A stretch of DNA of 64,000 nucleotides from the NCBI RefSeq assembly GCF_009192765.1, contig NZ_VOHQ01000018.1:1-64000 (forward strand), given 5' to 3'. Positions 8,723-18,626 of the stretch are shown piece by piece; position 1 is the first letter of the stretch, and each line of letters opens with the position of its first letter. Source of the stretch: Agriterribacter humi (GTDB taxonomy: Bacteria; Bacteroidota; Bacteroidia; Chitinophagales; Chitinophagaceae). The translations under genes and the position numbers were made by a program. The notes beneath the pieces are model-generated. The model worked only from the letters and a program-made list of their open reading frames with translations, made no database searches and was not told the DNA's origin.

Positions 8723-9607
8723 TTAAACCGTTGTTACTTCTTTATATAAATGCTGAATTAATCCGTCTGCAAGTCCTATTCGTGGAACATAAATCTCCTT
8801 CGCGTCTGTCCATCGCATTACGTTGATATAAATCAATAGGGCCGGAACAATAACATCAGCCCTGTCTTCCCTGAATTTATATATACGCATGCGCTCCTCC
8901 AGCGTAAAAGCGCTCAGCTCTTTATAATAGTCTTTCAGCAATTCAAAAGGCAAAGGCTTGCCATCCTTTTTTTTGGATAATGAAAATATTTTATTAATAT
9001 TTCCTCCCGAACCAATTGCAATAACAGAGCGGTAGTCTTTCGTTTTGAATTTTATGTAATCTTTCATACTATCCCAATGCGCTTCTGTTACCATATTTTT
9101 TAATAATCGTATGGTTCCAATATTAAAAGATTCCTTAAACACCAGTTTTTCGTTACTGAAAAAAGTAAGCTCTGTACTTCCACCGCCTACATCCGTATAA
9201 AGATAAGCATCGTCTTTAGACATATTTTCGGCGATATGGTTTTCATATATAAAACTGGCTTCCGCCTCGCCGCTGATTACTTCAATGGTAATACCTGTTT
9301 CCAGCTTTATTTTCCTGATAATATCCTGCGCATTCCTGGCATCCCGCATAGCCGAAGTAGCGCAGGCCTTAACGTGGGTAACTCCATAAGCATTTATAAG
9401 ATGCTTATATGCTTTCATGGTTTGCATAACCATGCCTGTTTTTTCTTTGGATATTTCGTTGTTTTCAAACACATCAAAACCCAATCTTAGCGGTACTCTT
9501 ATAAGGTTTAGCTTATTGAAAACCGGTTCGCCGTTAGTGTTTATTTTCACTTCACTAAGCAGCAACCGGGCAGCGTTACTTCCAATATCAATAGCGGCTA
9601 ATCTCAA
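8723..9607 (-). CDS. Ppx/GppA-family phosphatase (short form)
   Basis: 294-residue member of the exopolyphosphatase/guanosine pentaphosphatase family, which release phosphate from polyphosphate ends or from pppGpp. Motifs are the N-terminal [28 protein letters not shown], the phosphate loop [12 protein letters not shown] and AIGSGGNI. The length corresponds to the two actin-like ATPase lobes only, without the C-terminal HD-like domain of E. coli Ppx; such short forms are common in Bacteroidota. It sits between ppk1 and panB, so making and breaking polyphosphate are encoded together. Whether it prefers polyphosphate or pppGpp cannot be read from sequence. Confidence 0.88.
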   Translation of the reverse strand: MRLAAIDIGSNAARLLLSEVKINTNGEPVFNKLNLIRVPLRLGFDVFENNEISKEKTGMVMQTMKAYKHLINAYGVTHVKACATSAMRDARNAQDIIRKIKLETGITIEVISGEAEASFIYENHIAENMSKDDAYLYTDVGGGSTELTFFSNEKLVFKESFNIGTIRLLKNMVTEAHWDSMKDYIKFKTKDYRSVIAIGSGGNINKIFSLSKKKDGKPLPFELLKDYYKELSAFTLEERMRIYKFREDRADVIVPALLIYINVMRWTDAKEIYVPRIGLADGLIQHLYKEVTTV

Positions 9608-9760
9608 TATGGTATAATTGTATGAATGATTTTAGGCCTCAATATTATTAAATAATTACGGGTGCATAATATATAAAAATCCACAATTGTCAATAATCGC
9701 ATTTGATATGCTTTAAACGGATGCATGATATTCAGTAAACCCGTCTTTAAACGCACACCT

Positions 9761-11830
9761 TTACTTATGGGCCCTGTTAAAAAGATAATTGTAGGTTTCT
9801 ATCTGGGATCTTACTTTTTTCCCCGGAATTTTCACGTAGGTATTGCTTAATTCATTGTCTAACCAGCGGGCCTTCACATTATCTTTTAACTGTATGAGCA
9901 AAATATCTTTGAGCTCATTACAAATGGCAGGATCTTTAATGTATACTGCCGCTTCCACCCGGTGATCGAGATTACGCACCATCAGATCGGCCGATGAAAT
10001 AAGCACTTTTTGTTGGCCACCGTTATGAAATATCATTACCCTTGCATGTTCAAGATACTCATCTACAATGCTAATAGCCTGCACTGCAATTTTGAATCTT
10101 TTATTCTCGGTAAGCATACAGCATATGCCTCTTATAACCATACGTATTTCCACCCCGCTTTCCGCGGCTTCATATAATTTATTGATCAGTGCTTCATCTG
10201 AGAGTGAATTCAGCTTCAGCAATATGCCGGCCCGTTTACCGTTTTTTGCATTTTTAATTTCGTGGTCAATAAGCGTAGTTATTTGCTTTCGCATAAATAA
10301 AGGACTGATCAGTAAATTTTGGCAGGCTTTAAGAAAATGTAAGCCCGTTTTTGGCTGTAGCAAATAATTAAAGATCCGGTTGATATCTGCCATAATACCG
10401 CGATCAGAGGTGAGCAGGCAATGGTCGCCATAAAGAGTAGCTGTTTTTTCATTCAGATTGCCGGTGCTTACAAAGCCATATTGAATAGTTTTGTTTCCCT
10501 GTCTCTTCTTAATAACGCATAATTTGGCATGTACTTTCATATTGGGCACACCCAGCAACACCAGCACTCCTTCGTCTTCCAAGCGTTCCTTCCATTCTAA
10601 ATTGGCTTCTTCGTCAAAACGGGCGCGCAGTTCAAGCATAACTGTAACTTTTTTACCATTTCGCTGTGCATTGATCAAAGCGTTGGCGATTTTGGAATTA
10701 GACGCCAGCCGGTATGCAGTAATTTTTATTTCAAGTACCTGGGGATCCATTGCTGCTTCTCTTAAGAGGTCAATTACGGCATTGAATGAATGGTACGGAA
10801 AATGCAGCATTACATCCCCTTGTATAATAGTGTCGGTAACACGGTTTACATTTTTAAATGCCGGGTGGATGATGGGTTTTTTGCGTAGACTTTTTTGCGC
10901 GAAAACAGATTCAGGAAAATCCATGAAATGCCTGAAGTTATGTATTCTTCCGCCCGGTATTATAGCATCTTTACTTTTAAGGTGTAGCCGGCGAATAAGA
11001 TATTCCAGTAAACCCGCATCAATTTCCTTATCATACAAAAACCGAACGGGTTTTCCTTTTTTTCGTGTTTTTAAACCCTTTTTTATTTTTTGCGTGTAAG
11101 GAATACTCATATCAGTATCAAGGTCAAACTCCGCATCACGGGTAACCTTTATTATATGAGCTGAATACTGATCATATCCCAGGAAAGAAAAAATATGCGG
11201 AACACAAAAGCGTATCACGTCCTCCAGCAAAATAAGGTGATGCTCTCCGGGTTTTGAGGGAAGACGCACAAACCGGGGCACCACTCTTGTAGGTACTTCA
11301 ATCAGGGCATATTTTTTTTTGTATGCTGAATCGCTTTTTGATAATACTACGGCAAGCAAAATGGCTTTTTCACGAAGGGAGGGAAAGTTTTCTATGCTTT
11401 CTATCATCAATGGAATAATAGAGGACGATACTTCTTCATCATAAAAAGTGCGTACAAATTTTTGCTGCTCCCTGTTCAATTGTTTTTCGGTAACTAAAAA
11501 AATTTTCTGTCTTTTCAACTCATTGAAAATTGTTTTCCAGATCCTGTCAAATTCACTCCGCTGTTCCAAAACAGTAAGGTGTATCTGGTCTAATATTTTC
11601 TGAGGTTCCTGTTCAAGATGCATGCGGGCCTTTTTCCCCAACTCCTGCATTCTTTTTAAGGCAGCAACCCGTATCCTGAAAAACTCATCCAGGTTATTGG
11701 AAAATATACCAAGAAATTTTATTCGCTCTTTAAGCGGAACGGTAGGATCGGCCGCTTCCTGTAATACTCTTGCATTAAATGCCAGCCAACTGATATCCCG
11801 GACAATCGTTTTGCCTTTCTCCTTAGTCAT
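9761..11830 (-). CDS. ppk1: Polyphosphate kinase 1
   Basis: Reversible ATP-polyphosphate phosphotransferase of 689 residues, the expected length. The N-terminal region (RDISWLAFNARVLQEA; SNNLDEFFRIRVA) matches the family start. The catalytic half contains LEIKITAYRLA, VTVMLELRARFDEEANLEW and the autophosphorylated histidine His434 in NMKVHAKLCVI, followed by FVSTGNLNEKTA. A second HKD-like region (ADLMVRNLDHRVE) lies near the C-terminus. The enzyme is usually membrane-associated. The ppx gene lies 153 bases downstream. A near-consensus element (TATTTTTA) precedes the gene, so it may have its own promoter. Confidence 0.96.
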   Translation of the reverse strand: MTKEKGKTIVRDISWLAFNARVLQEAADPTVPLKERIKFLGIFSNNLDEFFRIRVAALKRMQELGKKARMHLEQEPQKILDQIHLTVLEQRSEFDRIWKTIFNELKRQKIFLVTEKQLNREQQKFVRTFYDEEVSSSIIPLMIESIENFPSLREKAILLAVVLSKSDSAYKKKYALIEVPTRVVPRFVRLPSKPGEHHLILLEDVIRFCVPHIFSFLGYDQYSAHIIKVTRDAEFDLDTDMSIPYTQKIKKGLKTRKKGKPVRFLYDKEIDAGLLEYLIRRLHLKSKDAIIPGGRIHNFRHFMDFPESVFAQKSLRKKPIIHPAFKNVNRVTDTIIQGDVMLHFPYHSFNAVIDLLREAAMDPQVLEIKITAYRLASNSKIANALINAQRNGKKVTVMLELRARFDEEANLEWKERLEDEGVLVLLGVPNMKVHAKLCVIKKRQGNKTIQYGFVSTGNLNEKTATLYGDHCLLTSDRGIMADINRIFNYLLQPKTGLHFLKACQNLLISPLFMRKQITTLIDHEIKNAKNGKRAGILLKLNSLSDEALINKLYEAAESGVEIRMVIRGICCMLTENKRFKIAVQAISIVDEYLEHARVMIFHNGGQQKVLISSADLMVRNLDHRVEAAVYIKDPAICNELKDILLIQLKDNVKARWLDNELSNTYVKIPGKKVRSQIETYNYLFNRAHK

Positions 11831-11902
11831 ATACTTATTTAACTTATTGGTAAAAATAAGTAAACGGGGTATGTAGCATATATTAAGTTTTGCTAAAAAT
11901 GG

Positions 11903-12394
11903 TTACAGCTCCTGAATTTTCTGTATGAGTGCGGTGGTGGAATATCCTTTTACCAGCGGGATGATCTTTACTTCGCCTCCATTTTTGATCACATCCTCCG
12001 CTCCTACTATTTGTTCTATGGCGTAATCACCTCCTTTAATAAGGGTGTCGGGCTCAATAATCCTGATCAGTTCAAGGGGAGTTTCTTCATCAAACAATAC
12101 AACAGCGTCTATCATGGTTAATGAGGCAAGCATCTGCGCTCTGAAAGACTCATTATTAACCGGCCTGTTCTCTCCTTTTAGTTTTTTCACGGAGGCGTCT
12201 GTGTTAACGCCTACAACCAATATGTCGCCCAAAGCTGCAGCCTGTGATAATATTTCCAGGTGCCCCTGGTGCAAAATATCGAAACAGCCATTTGTAAACG
12301 CGACCTTTTTATCCAGGAGCCTCCAGCGTTTTACCTGGTGTTGCATACCATTAAACGTTAGAATTTTATTATTGGTTAACGCTGGGTATTTCAT
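11903..12394 (-). CDS. rfaE2: D-glycero-beta-D-manno-heptose 1-phosphate adenylyltransferase
   Basis: 163-residue nucleotidyltransferase equal to the C-terminal half of E. coli HldE. It makes ADP-heptose for the lipopolysaccharide core. Motifs are VAFTNGCFDILHQGHLEIL (the HxGH nucleotide site), VGVNTDASVKKLKG, RPVN and the late DTLIKGGDY, all typical of RfaE2. Its start codon lies inside the end of the preceding membrane protein gene (26-base overlap), which suggests translational coupling. The kinase half (RfaE1) and the other heptose genes are not in the window. Confidence 0.93.
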   Translation of the reverse strand: MKYPALTNNKILTFNGMQHQVKRWRLLDKKVAFTNGCFDILHQGHLEILSQAAALGDILVVGVNTDASVKKLKGENRPVNNESFRAQMLASLTMIDAVVLFDEETPLELIRIIEPDTLIKGGDYAIEQIVGAEDVIKNGGEVKIIPLVKGYSTTALIQKIQEL

Positions 12395-13391
12395 ATTTGC
12401 TCCGGTTTATGATTGGTAATAAAAGTAAACAAAGTATTCCTGCAAAAATAACAATTCCTGTTTGCGCTATCCATAAAATCCACCCAAATCCAAGCGCCGG
12501 CCCTTCAGCAATTGCATACAGCGGCAATAATTTCTGGATAGTGTACTGGTATGCGCCAATGCCCCCCTGTGTGGCAAGCATGGCCAGGCTTCCAAAGCTT
12601 AATATGGAAAAGCATGCCTTAAATCCGAGATGGCTAACAGCTTCCATGGTATAAAACCCGATGCGGATACTCAGCAGGTAAAGCATCCATATAGAAAAAG
12701 TATAGAGCAAAAAAAGCCATTTATTTTTCAGGTGTTTGATACTGGTAATACCTGCCCATATACCTTTTAGTATCTTTTTTATAGTGCGGATAAATTTTGA
12801 CGCAGCAAATATCCTGGCGAGCCAGGTTAAAACAATAATAATTGCAGCTAAAATGCCGAGGATTGTGGCTATCTTATATATTTCGAACCGACCCTGCCCA
12901 TCGTATAATAAACTATTGAGCTGCATTGCTGCATATTGGTGAATGGTATCAAACTGGATGAAAACTGTAATAATAATGATAAGGATAAGACATATGAAAT
13001 CACATATTCTTTCTGTTACCATAGTGCCAATGAGCTTATCGGCCGGAATTTTTTCGTGTTTGGCCAAAATAGTGCATTTCATCACTTCACCCAGACGGGG
13101 AACCAACAGGTTAAAAAAATATCCCAGTATGGTGGCGAAAAACGTATTAACGACAGATGGACTGTACCCAAGCGGACGAATCAGTATTTTCCACCGCAAT
13201 GCCCTGATGTAATGACTGACCATCAATAGCAGCATTGCAGGTAAAACCAGCCAGTAGTTGGCATTATTCAATGCATCTGCTAAATGCCGCCTGTTTTCGA
13301 ACGACAGATTGTGGGCACTTAACCACAACAGAAAAATACCCAACCCTAAAAAGAAAATATACTGAAGGGTATTTATCGCCTTTTTTTTCAT
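12369..13391 (-). CDS. Lysylphosphatidylglycerol-synthase-type transmembrane protein (flippase-like domain)
   Basis: 340-residue integral membrane protein with about eight hydrophobic segments, the first at residues 9-25. It has the UPF0104/LPG synthase transmembrane fold, seen in HYIRALRWKILIRPLG, FFATILGYFFNLLVPRLGEV and ATQGGIGAYQYTIQKLL. It lacks the soluble aminoacyl-transferase domain of MprF, so it should not be called a lysyl-PG synthase; family members are thought to move lipids across the inner membrane. The gene overlaps rfaE2 by 26 bases, so a role in surface lipid or polysaccharide export is plausible but inferred. A TACTTTTG element lies 20 bases before the start. Confidence 0.82.
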   Translation of the reverse strand: MKKKAINTLQYIFFLGLGIFLLWLSAHNLSFENRRHLADALNNANYWLVLPAMLLLMVSHYIRALRWKILIRPLGYSPSVVNTFFATILGYFFNLLVPRLGEVMKCTILAKHEKIPADKLIGTMVTERICDFICLILIIIITVFIQFDTIHQYAAMQLNSLLYDGQGRFEIYKIATILGILAAIIIVLTWLARIFAASKFIRTIKKILKGIWAGITSIKHLKNKWLFLLYTFSIWMLYLLSIRIGFYTMEAVSHLGFKACFSILSFGSLAMLATQGGIGAYQYTIQKLLPLYAIAEGPALGFGWILWIAQTGIVIFAGILCLLLLPIINRSKYEIPSVNQ

Positions 13392-13410
13392 ATTGTGATG
13401 GAATACCGGT

Positions 13411-13418
13411 CAAAAGTA
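13411..13418 (-). promoter_or_regulatory. Bacteroidota -7 promoter element (TACTTTTG)
   Basis: Exact match to TAnnTTTG on the minus strand (CAAAAGTA on plus), 20 bases before the start of the flippase-like gene. No clear -33 TTG was found. It would drive the flippase-like gene and rfaE2. Confidence 0.5.
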
Positions 13419-13473
13419 ATGGAGAGCCTTTTTAGAAAAAGAAGCCCGAAAAGGTTGATCTCCTCTTCCACAA

Positions 13474-13821
13474 TCAGTGGAGTAAATTTCCCTCTTTTGG
13501 AAAAACTATACTGGGCTTAAATTGCCTGGCTTCTTCAAAATCCATATTTGCGTAAGATATAATGATAACGGTATCGCCTACCGCACCCTGCCTGGCAGCG
13601 GGTCCGTTCAGGCAGCATACGCCGGATCCTCTTTTGCCTTTAATTAAATAGGTTTCAATACGGGAGCCATTGTTAACATTAACAATCTGTATCTTTTCAT
13701 TTTCTATCAGGTTAGCTGCCTCCATCAGTGCTTCATCCAGAGTAAGGCTTCCCACATAGTTTAAATTGGCCTCTGTAATAACGGCTCTGTGTATTTTTGA
13801 TTTCAGTATCTCAATTTCCAT
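13474..13821 (-). CDS. panD: Aspartate 1-decarboxylase PanD
   Basis: Pyruvoyl-dependent enzyme that makes beta-alanine from aspartate for pantothenate synthesis. The chosen ATG at 13821 gives 115 residues beginning [16 protein letters not shown], the classical PanD start; the longer frame from 13857 adds residues that belong to the end of panC. The self-cleavage site is visible as Gly24-Ser25 in [10 protein letters not shown], where Ser25 becomes the pyruvoyl group. [12 protein letters not shown] and IIISYANM are further family motifs. The gene overlaps the 3' end of panC by 11 bases, indicating one transcript and probable translational coupling. Confidence 0.95.
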   Translation of the reverse strand: MEIEILKSKIHRAVITEANLNYVGSLTLDEALMEAANLIENEKIQIVNVNNGSRIETYLIKGKRGSGVCCLNGPAARQGAVGDTVIIISYANMDFEEARQFKPSIVFPKEGNLLH

Positions 13822-14680
13822 AGCTTGCAAAATTAAGCGGTAATAACATATTATCAATCAACCTTACTTCCCCCATAAAAGCGGCTATTAATGCTATTAT
13901 TTTTGTTTGTCCGTCCCAAACATCAATGATCTGCAGATCTTCCGCCTTTGCTATTACCACGTAATCCGCTACCAGTTCTTTTTGAATGAGCAAATTACCG
14001 GCTCCTTCTATCATTTCTTTTACCGGGCCGGCTTTCATATGTTTGTTGATATATGATAATGCCTCAAATATTCCTCCTGCTTTCTGTTTTTCATCAGCAC
14101 TAAGCCTCATGTTGCGGCTGCTCATGGCCAAGCCGTTTGGTTCACGCAGTGTTGGGCAGATGATAATTTTAGCAGGCGAATGAATGAGTGTTAAAAGTTT
14201 CCTGATCACCATGCATTGCTGGTAGTCTTTTTGTCCTATGTAAAGCTGGTTGGGCCGAACAATTTCTATTAACCGGTGTACTACCTGGCATACACCCTGA
14301 AAATGACCGGGGCGGTATTTCCCTTCGAGAACAGATTCAAGATAACCCAATTCATATACCTGGGTTTGAGTTATACCGGAAGGGTATATTTCGCCTGTAT
14401 CAGGCAAAAAAAGCACATCGCATGCTTCTTTTTCCAGCAGGTAAATATCATTTTCCAGCGTTTTGGGATAAAGCTCAAAATCTTTTGGATCATTGAATTG
14501 TGTAGGATTTACGAATATACTGCATACCACTACGCCACTCTCCTCTCCTGCCTTTTTTACCAGTGAAAGATGTCCCTGGTGTAATGCACCCATAGTGGGC
14601 ACAAATCCAATTGTTTTTTTTGCCGCTCGCTGCTTTTGCAGATACCTGAAGAGGTCTTTGGATTGCTTAATAATGAACAT
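13811..14680 (-). CDS. panC: Pantothenate synthetase PanC
   Basis: ATP-dependent ligase joining pantoate and beta-alanine, cytosolic. The ATG at 14680 gives 289 residues beginning [14 protein letters not shown]; a start 36 bases upstream is possible but gives an atypical extension. Motifs are [16 protein letters not shown] (HxGH ATP site), [45 protein letters not shown] and [12 protein letters not shown]. It is followed by panD with an 11-base overlap. It is divergent from the glycogen-synthase-like gene, with 113 bases between starts. The same arrangement of panD-panC opposite a short glycogen synthase and a DUF4270 gene is familiar from other Bacteroidota. Confidence 0.96.
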   Translation of the reverse strand: MFIIKQSKDLFRYLQKQRAAKKTIGFVPTMGALHQGHLSLVKKAGEESGVVVCSIFVNPTQFNDPKDFELYPKTLENDIYLLEKEACDVLFLPDTGEIYPSGITQTQVYELGYLESVLEGKYRPGHFQGVCQVVHRLIEIVRPNQLYIGQKDYQQCMVIRKLLTLIHSPAKIIICPTLREPNGLAMSSRNMRLSADEKQKAGGIFEALSYINKHMKAGPVKEMIEGAGNLLIQKELVADYVVIAKAEDLQIIDVWDGQTKIIALIAAFMGEVRLIDNMLLPLNFASYGN

Positions 14681-14738
14681 AATGGCATTAAAAGTAGTAA
14701 TTGCAAGCGTTTCCACCGCAGTTTCGGCAAAAAAAGCC

Positions 14739-14746
14739 TACCTTTG
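14739..14746 (+). promoter_or_regulatory. Bacteroidota -7 promoter element (TACCTTTG)
   Basis: Exact TAnnTTTG match 47 bases before the start of the glycogen-synthase-like gene, in the short divergent region with panC. No well-spaced -33 TTG is visible. Confidence 0.5.
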
Positions 14747-14793
14747 CACACCTTACATATTTCCTTAATATTAACTTAACATAAAAACGGAAA

Positions 14794-15609
14794 ATGTCTA
14801 CAAAGAAACGAATCCTATTCATTGCCAATGAAATGTCACCATACCTGGAACTGACAGAATTTTCAGAAATCGTAAATCACCTGGCAATAAAATCAAATGA
14901 TAGTGGTTTCGAAGTTCGTTGTATTATGCCCCGTTTTGGTATTATTAATGAAAGGAGGCACAGGCTGCATGAAGTAGTCCGGCTTTCCGGAATAAATGTG
15001 TCTGTAGATAATGAAGATTTTCCTTTACAAATAAAAGTGGCGTCCCTTCCTAATGCGCGTTTACAGATTTATTTTCTTGAAAATGAGGATCTTTTTAAAA
15101 GGAAGTTTGTATTTGCCGATGAAAAGGAAAACTGGTATGATGATAACTGGCTGCGCACTATTTTTTATTGTAAGGGCGCCCTGGAAACAGTAAAAAAATT
15201 CGGATGGCCTCCCGATATTATTCATTGCAGTGGCTGGATGACAGGTTTGATCCCTTTGTACCTCAAAACGGCATATAAAAAGGAACCGGTATTCAGCAAT
15301 AGTAAAATTGTGTTTACTATCGGGCAGAATACTTTCAAAGAAAAAATTAGCCCCGATTTCGTTAAAAAAATTGCCATACATGCTTCTATAAAGGATAAGG
15401 ACCTTGAGCCTTTCAAAGAAAATAACAATACGGCCATGTTCAGGGGAGGCGCTGCCTATGCAGATGCTATTACTTTTGGCGCTGCAAAAGTAGAGAAGAA
15501 ACTATCGGATGAATTTTCAAAAGTAAAAGGTAAAAAAATCCTGCCATTTAAACCTGATTCAGATTTAACAGACTATTTACAATTGTATAACGACCTTGCG
15601 CAGAAGTAA
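14794..15609 (+). CDS. Truncated glycogen/starch synthase-like protein (GT5 N-terminal lobe only)
   Basis: 271 residues matching only the N-terminal Rossmann lobe of GT5 glycogen synthases, which normally span about 480. Similarity is clear at KRILFIANEMSPYLEL, VRCIMPRFGIINERRH, PDIIHCSGWMTGLIPLYLK and IVFTIGQN. The ADP-glucose-binding KTGGL loop expected near residue 15 is replaced by ELTEFSEIV, and TIHN is replaced by TIGQN. The C-terminal GT-B lobe is missing, and the reading frame ends in ordinary coding sequence, with no sign of a frameshift or of a second half downstream. Catalysis as a glycogen synthase is therefore unlikely. It precedes the DUF4270 gene by 95 bases on the same strand and is divergent from panC. 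Confidence 0.72.
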   Translation: MSTKKRILFIANEMSPYLELTEFSEIVNHLAIKSNDSGFEVRCIMPRFGIINERRHRLHEVVRLSGINVSVDNEDFPLQIKVASLPNARLQIYFLENEDLFKRKFVFADEKENWYDDNWLRTIFYCKGALETVKKFGWPPDIIHCSGWMTGLIPLYLKTAYKKEPVFSNSKIVFTIGQNTFKEKISPDFVKKIAIHASIKDKDLEPFKENNNTAMFRGGAAYADAITFGAAKVEKKLSDEFSKVKGKKILPFKPDSDLTDYLQLYNDLAQK

Positions 15610-15704
15610 TGAAGGTGAAAGTGAAGGGTTAAAAAAATCATTTTCTCCTTTGGCTTTAGTACCTAAGTACCGTATCAAAATCCCTCTATTAAAAATTACA
15701 TCAG

Positions 15705-17165
15705 GTGAAGTTTAAATTTCTGCTGTTTTCAATCGGACTGGGAACACTGGCCATTGTACTGAATACACATTGCACTAAAATTACACCAACTGATATTGGT
15801 ACCGATCTTTTACCTGTGGTAGATAACGTACATACCTTTGAAACCTCTTTAAGGGTATATGCCAACAACTATTTGATGAATGATTCCTCAAGGGTAAATT
15901 TTGCAGAAGATCATGCATTGGGGATTATAGCCGACGATCCCGAGTTCGGTAAAACAGAAGCCCAGGTATACTTATCTGTCGTTCCTGCTTCCACCAGCCG
16001 TTATCCTTTTATAAACAGGGATAGCATTATAGGTATGGATTCTGTTGTATTGAGCCTTGCTTATACAGGTGTCTACGGAGACAGCAACGCTGTGCAGAAA
16101 ATAAATGTATACGAGGTGAGCGACACCGCTTTTCAGGATTCCGTAGGGTACTTAGTCAGCCATCCCGAATTTAATATTGCAGGCACTGAATTGGGTAACA
16201 CTACGGTAAGCATCAGCACAATAAAAGATCCTAAAACCATTATTGTAAAAAGCGACACGCAGGTAGTGAGCAACCTGCTCAGGATACCTTTAGACCCGGC
16301 TTTGGGCTTACGCTTTGCTGCATATGATACCAATACGGTTTATCTCTCTTCGGCCAGGGATTCAGCTTTCCAAAAAGTTTTTAATGGTTTGGCCTTAAAA
16401 TCCGATGAAAGTTCTCCGCAAAAAAATGCATTGTCTTATTATAACCTGTACGATGAAAATACAAAGCTTACCTGCTACTTCAGGGTAACAAACAATGGCG
16501 TTATTGATACTGTAGCTACTGATTTTACATTGTATTTAACCAGCACAGCTACAGCCTATTCTGCTAACCTGATAAAACGTACTCCTATGTATGGTTATGC
16601 GGGTCTCGATCAAACCAACGGCATTGCTGATGCAGAAAAAGTATACCTTCAATCTTCTCCCGGATCCTATGCCATACTTAACATTCCTGGTTTGGATACA
16701 CTGCCCAACAGTATTATTCACCGGGCTGAAATAGCTTTTGAACCTGTTTTGCTACCGGGTAATGAAATATATACTTCGCCCGATTTTCTTTTTTTAGATA
16801 TGGTTGACAGCGCCAATAACAGGTTTGTAACTATAGCCGATGATTTTAATTATTCTTCTTCCACCCAAAGCTACGACTACCAGTCTTTTGGAGGTTTTTT
16901 AAAAGACGGAAAGTACTTTATTAACCTTACGCGTTACGTGCAAAAAAAGGTTACCACCCAAAGTAAAAATTATGCCTTAAGACTGTATGCCCCTAAAGAT
17001 GCGTATGCCTATTATGGCTTTCCCAAAGAGGCCGGATATGGAATTACCACAGGCAGGGTCTTATTCAGGATCAATGCACAAATTGCAAAAGGGCGGGTTG
17101 TAGTTGGCGGCGGAAGCCATCCTTCTCAACCGATGAGGCTACGTATAATTTATTCAAAAATTTAA
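15705..17165 (+). CDS. DUF4270 family lipoprotein
   Basis: 486-residue predicted lipoprotein that starts at GTG (no ATG near by fits the signal). A hydrophobic leader is followed by a lipobox ending in Cys23 (VLNTHC), then the family hallmark TPTDIGTDLLPVVDNV. The rest is beta-rich with the DUF4270 pattern of ALGIIADDPEFGKTEAQVYL and a conserved RLRIIYSKI end. The function of the family is unknown; it is found in Bacteroidota and often sits beside a short glycogen-synthase gene, as here. Surface or periplasmic location is inferred from the lipobox. The T/S/Y-rich composition suits an extracellular protein. Confidence 0.85.
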   Translation: MKFKFLLFSIGLGTLAIVLNTHCTKITPTDIGTDLLPVVDNVHTFETSLRVYANNYLMNDSSRVNFAEDHALGIIADDPEFGKTEAQVYLSVVPASTSRYPFINRDSIIGMDSVVLSLAYTGVYGDSNAVQKINVYEVSDTAFQDSVGYLVSHPEFNIAGTELGNTTVSISTIKDPKTIIVKSDTQVVSNLLRIPLDPALGLRFAAYDTNTVYLSSARDSAFQKVFNGLALKSDESSPQKNALSYYNLYDENTKLTCYFRVTNNGVIDTVATDFTLYLTSTATAYSANLIKRTPMYGYAGLDQTNGIADAEKVYLQSSPGSYAILNIPGLDTLPNSIIHRAEIAFEPVLLPGNEIYTSPDFLFLDMVDSANNRFVTIADDFNYSSSTQSYDYQSFGGFLKDGKYFINLTRYVQKKVTTQSKNYALRLYAPKDAYAYYGFPKEAGYGITTGRVLFRINAQIAKGRVVVGGGSHPSQPMRLRIIYSKI

Positions 17166-17177
17166 TGATCAGCTTCT

Positions 17178-17185
17178 TATCTTTG
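17178..17185 (+). promoter_or_regulatory. Bacteroidota -7 promoter element (TATCTTTG)
   Basis: Exact TAnnTTTG match 62 bases before the metK start. The leader between is too short and too simple for a known SAM riboswitch, and I see no pseudoknot-like pairing in it. Confidence 0.5.
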
Positions 17186-17247
17186 CGCCACTCTGAAATA
17201 TATAGTCTTATATTTTAGTGCCTTACAATTTATAAACATCGTTTAAA

Positions 17248-18498
17248 ATGCCTTATTTATTTACTTCCGAAAGTGTATCTGAAGGACATCCAGACAAAGT
17301 TGCCGACCAGATCTCTGATGCTTTAATTGATCATTTTTTAGCCTTCGATCCCAATAGCAAAGTGGCATGCGAAACGCTGGTAACCACCGGGCAGGTAGTA
17401 CTGGCAGGTGAAGTAAAATCCAAAGCTTACTTAGACGTGCAGGAGATTGCCCGTGCTGTGATCCGTAAAATTGGCTACACCAAAAGCGAGTATATGTTTG
17501 AAGCGCATTCCTGCGGTGTATTATCAGCCATACATGAGCAATCTGCCGACATTAACCAGGGCGTTGACAGGAAAAAGAAAGAAGAGCAGGGCGCCGGCGA
17601 CCAGGGAATGATGTTTGGATACGCCACTAATGAAACAGAAAACTATATGCCGCTGGCTTTAGATCTGGCGCATAAGATACTGATTGAGCTATCCGCGTTA
17701 AGAAAAGAAAACAAGCAGATCAAATACCTGCGTCCCGATGCAAAAAGCCAGGTAACATTAGAGTACGATGACAATAATAAGCCTGTTCGGATAGACGCTA
17801 TCGTTGTTTCTACCCAGCATGATGATTTTGATACCGAGCCCAAAATGCTGGATAAGATCAAAAAAGATATCATCAACATTCTTATACCCCGTGTAAAAAC
17901 GAAATATAAAAAGTATTCCAAGCTTTTCAATAACAATATCAAATATCACATTAACCCTACAGGCAAATTTGTAATAGGCGGACCGCATGGCGATACCGGC
18001 TTAACCGGGCGAAAAATTATTGTAGATACCTATGGCGGCAAGGGAGCGCATGGCGGTGGCGCATTCAGTGGTAAAGATCCTTCAAAGGTAGACCGTTCGG
18101 CGGCCTATGCCACACGTCACATCGCTAAAAACCTGGTTGCTGCCGGCGTGGCAGATGAAGTGCTGGTGCAGGTGTCGTACGCGATAGGCGTGGCCAAACC
18201 TACCAGTATTAATGTAAAGACTTTTGGTACAGCCAAAGTAGATTTGACGGATGGCGAAATGGGCAAAATTGTAGAACGGATTTTTGATATGCGGCCTTAT
18301 TTTATTGAAAAACGTTTAAAGTTGCGCAATCCTATTTACAGTGAAACTGCAGCATATGGCCACATGGGACGTAAGCCCGAAACCGTTACCAAAACCTTCG
18401 ATTCGCCGGATGGTAAAGTAAAGAAAGTTAATGTAGAATTGTTTACCTGGGAAAAATTAGATAAAGTGAAAGAAGTAAAAAAAGCATTTGGATTATAA
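17248..18498 (+). CDS. metK: S-adenosylmethionine synthetase MetK
   Basis: Makes S-adenosylmethionine from methionine and ATP. 416 residues; the start [21 protein letters not shown] is canonical. Signature sequences are [13 protein letters not shown] for ATP, the phosphate loop [18 protein letters not shown], and [14 protein letters not shown]. It carries an insertion of roughly 20-30 residues around residues 200-230 ([20 protein letters not shown]) compared with E. coli, a form I associate with Bacteroidota. It is followed by a strong terminator and is transcribed alone from the element at 17178. Confidence 0.97.
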   Translation: MPYLFTSESVSEGHPDKVADQISDALIDHFLAFDPNSKVACETLVTTGQVVLAGEVKSKAYLDVQEIARAVIRKIGYTKSEYMFEAHSCGVLSAIHEQSADINQGVDRKKKEEQGAGDQGMMFGYATNETENYMPLALDLAHKILIELSALRKENKQIKYLRPDAKSQVTLEYDDNNKPVRIDAIVVSTQHDDFDTEPKMLDKIKKDIINILIPRVKTKYKKYSKLFNNNIKYHINPTGKFVIGGPHGDTGLTGRKIIVDTYGGKGAHGGGAFSGKDPSKVDRSAAYATRHIAKNLVAAGVADEVLVQVSYAIGVAKPTSINVKTFGTAKVDLTDGEMGKIVERIFDMRPYFIEKRLKLRNPIYSETAAYGHMGRKPETVTKTFDSPDGKVKKVNVELFTWEKLDKVKEVKKAFGL

Positions 18499-18544
18499 TA
18501 CAGCAATGCTGTTTAATTAATAAGTTAATTGCAAATTATCTTAG

Positions 18545-18583
18545 CCCGCAGGTTTCAATACAATCTGCGGGTTTTGTTTTTTT
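18545..18583 (+). terminator. Rho-independent terminator of metK
   Basis: CCCGCAG (18545-18551), a 13-base loop, CTGCGGG (18565-18571), then TTTTGTTTTTTT. It lies 46 bases past the metK stop. Confidence 0.92.
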
Positions 18584-18626
18584 GTATAATTTCACCCGGT
18601 TTTCTGTTTATAATTTTTTATTGTTT

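Noticed and set aside
12369-13391. MprF-type lysylphosphatidylglycerol synthase
   Set aside because: Only the transmembrane domain is present; the soluble aminoacyl-transferase part is missing, so it was called flippase-like.
17166-17247. Possible SAM riboswitch before metK
   Set aside because: The gap is only 82 bases and shows no conserved riboswitch core or pseudoknot pairing.
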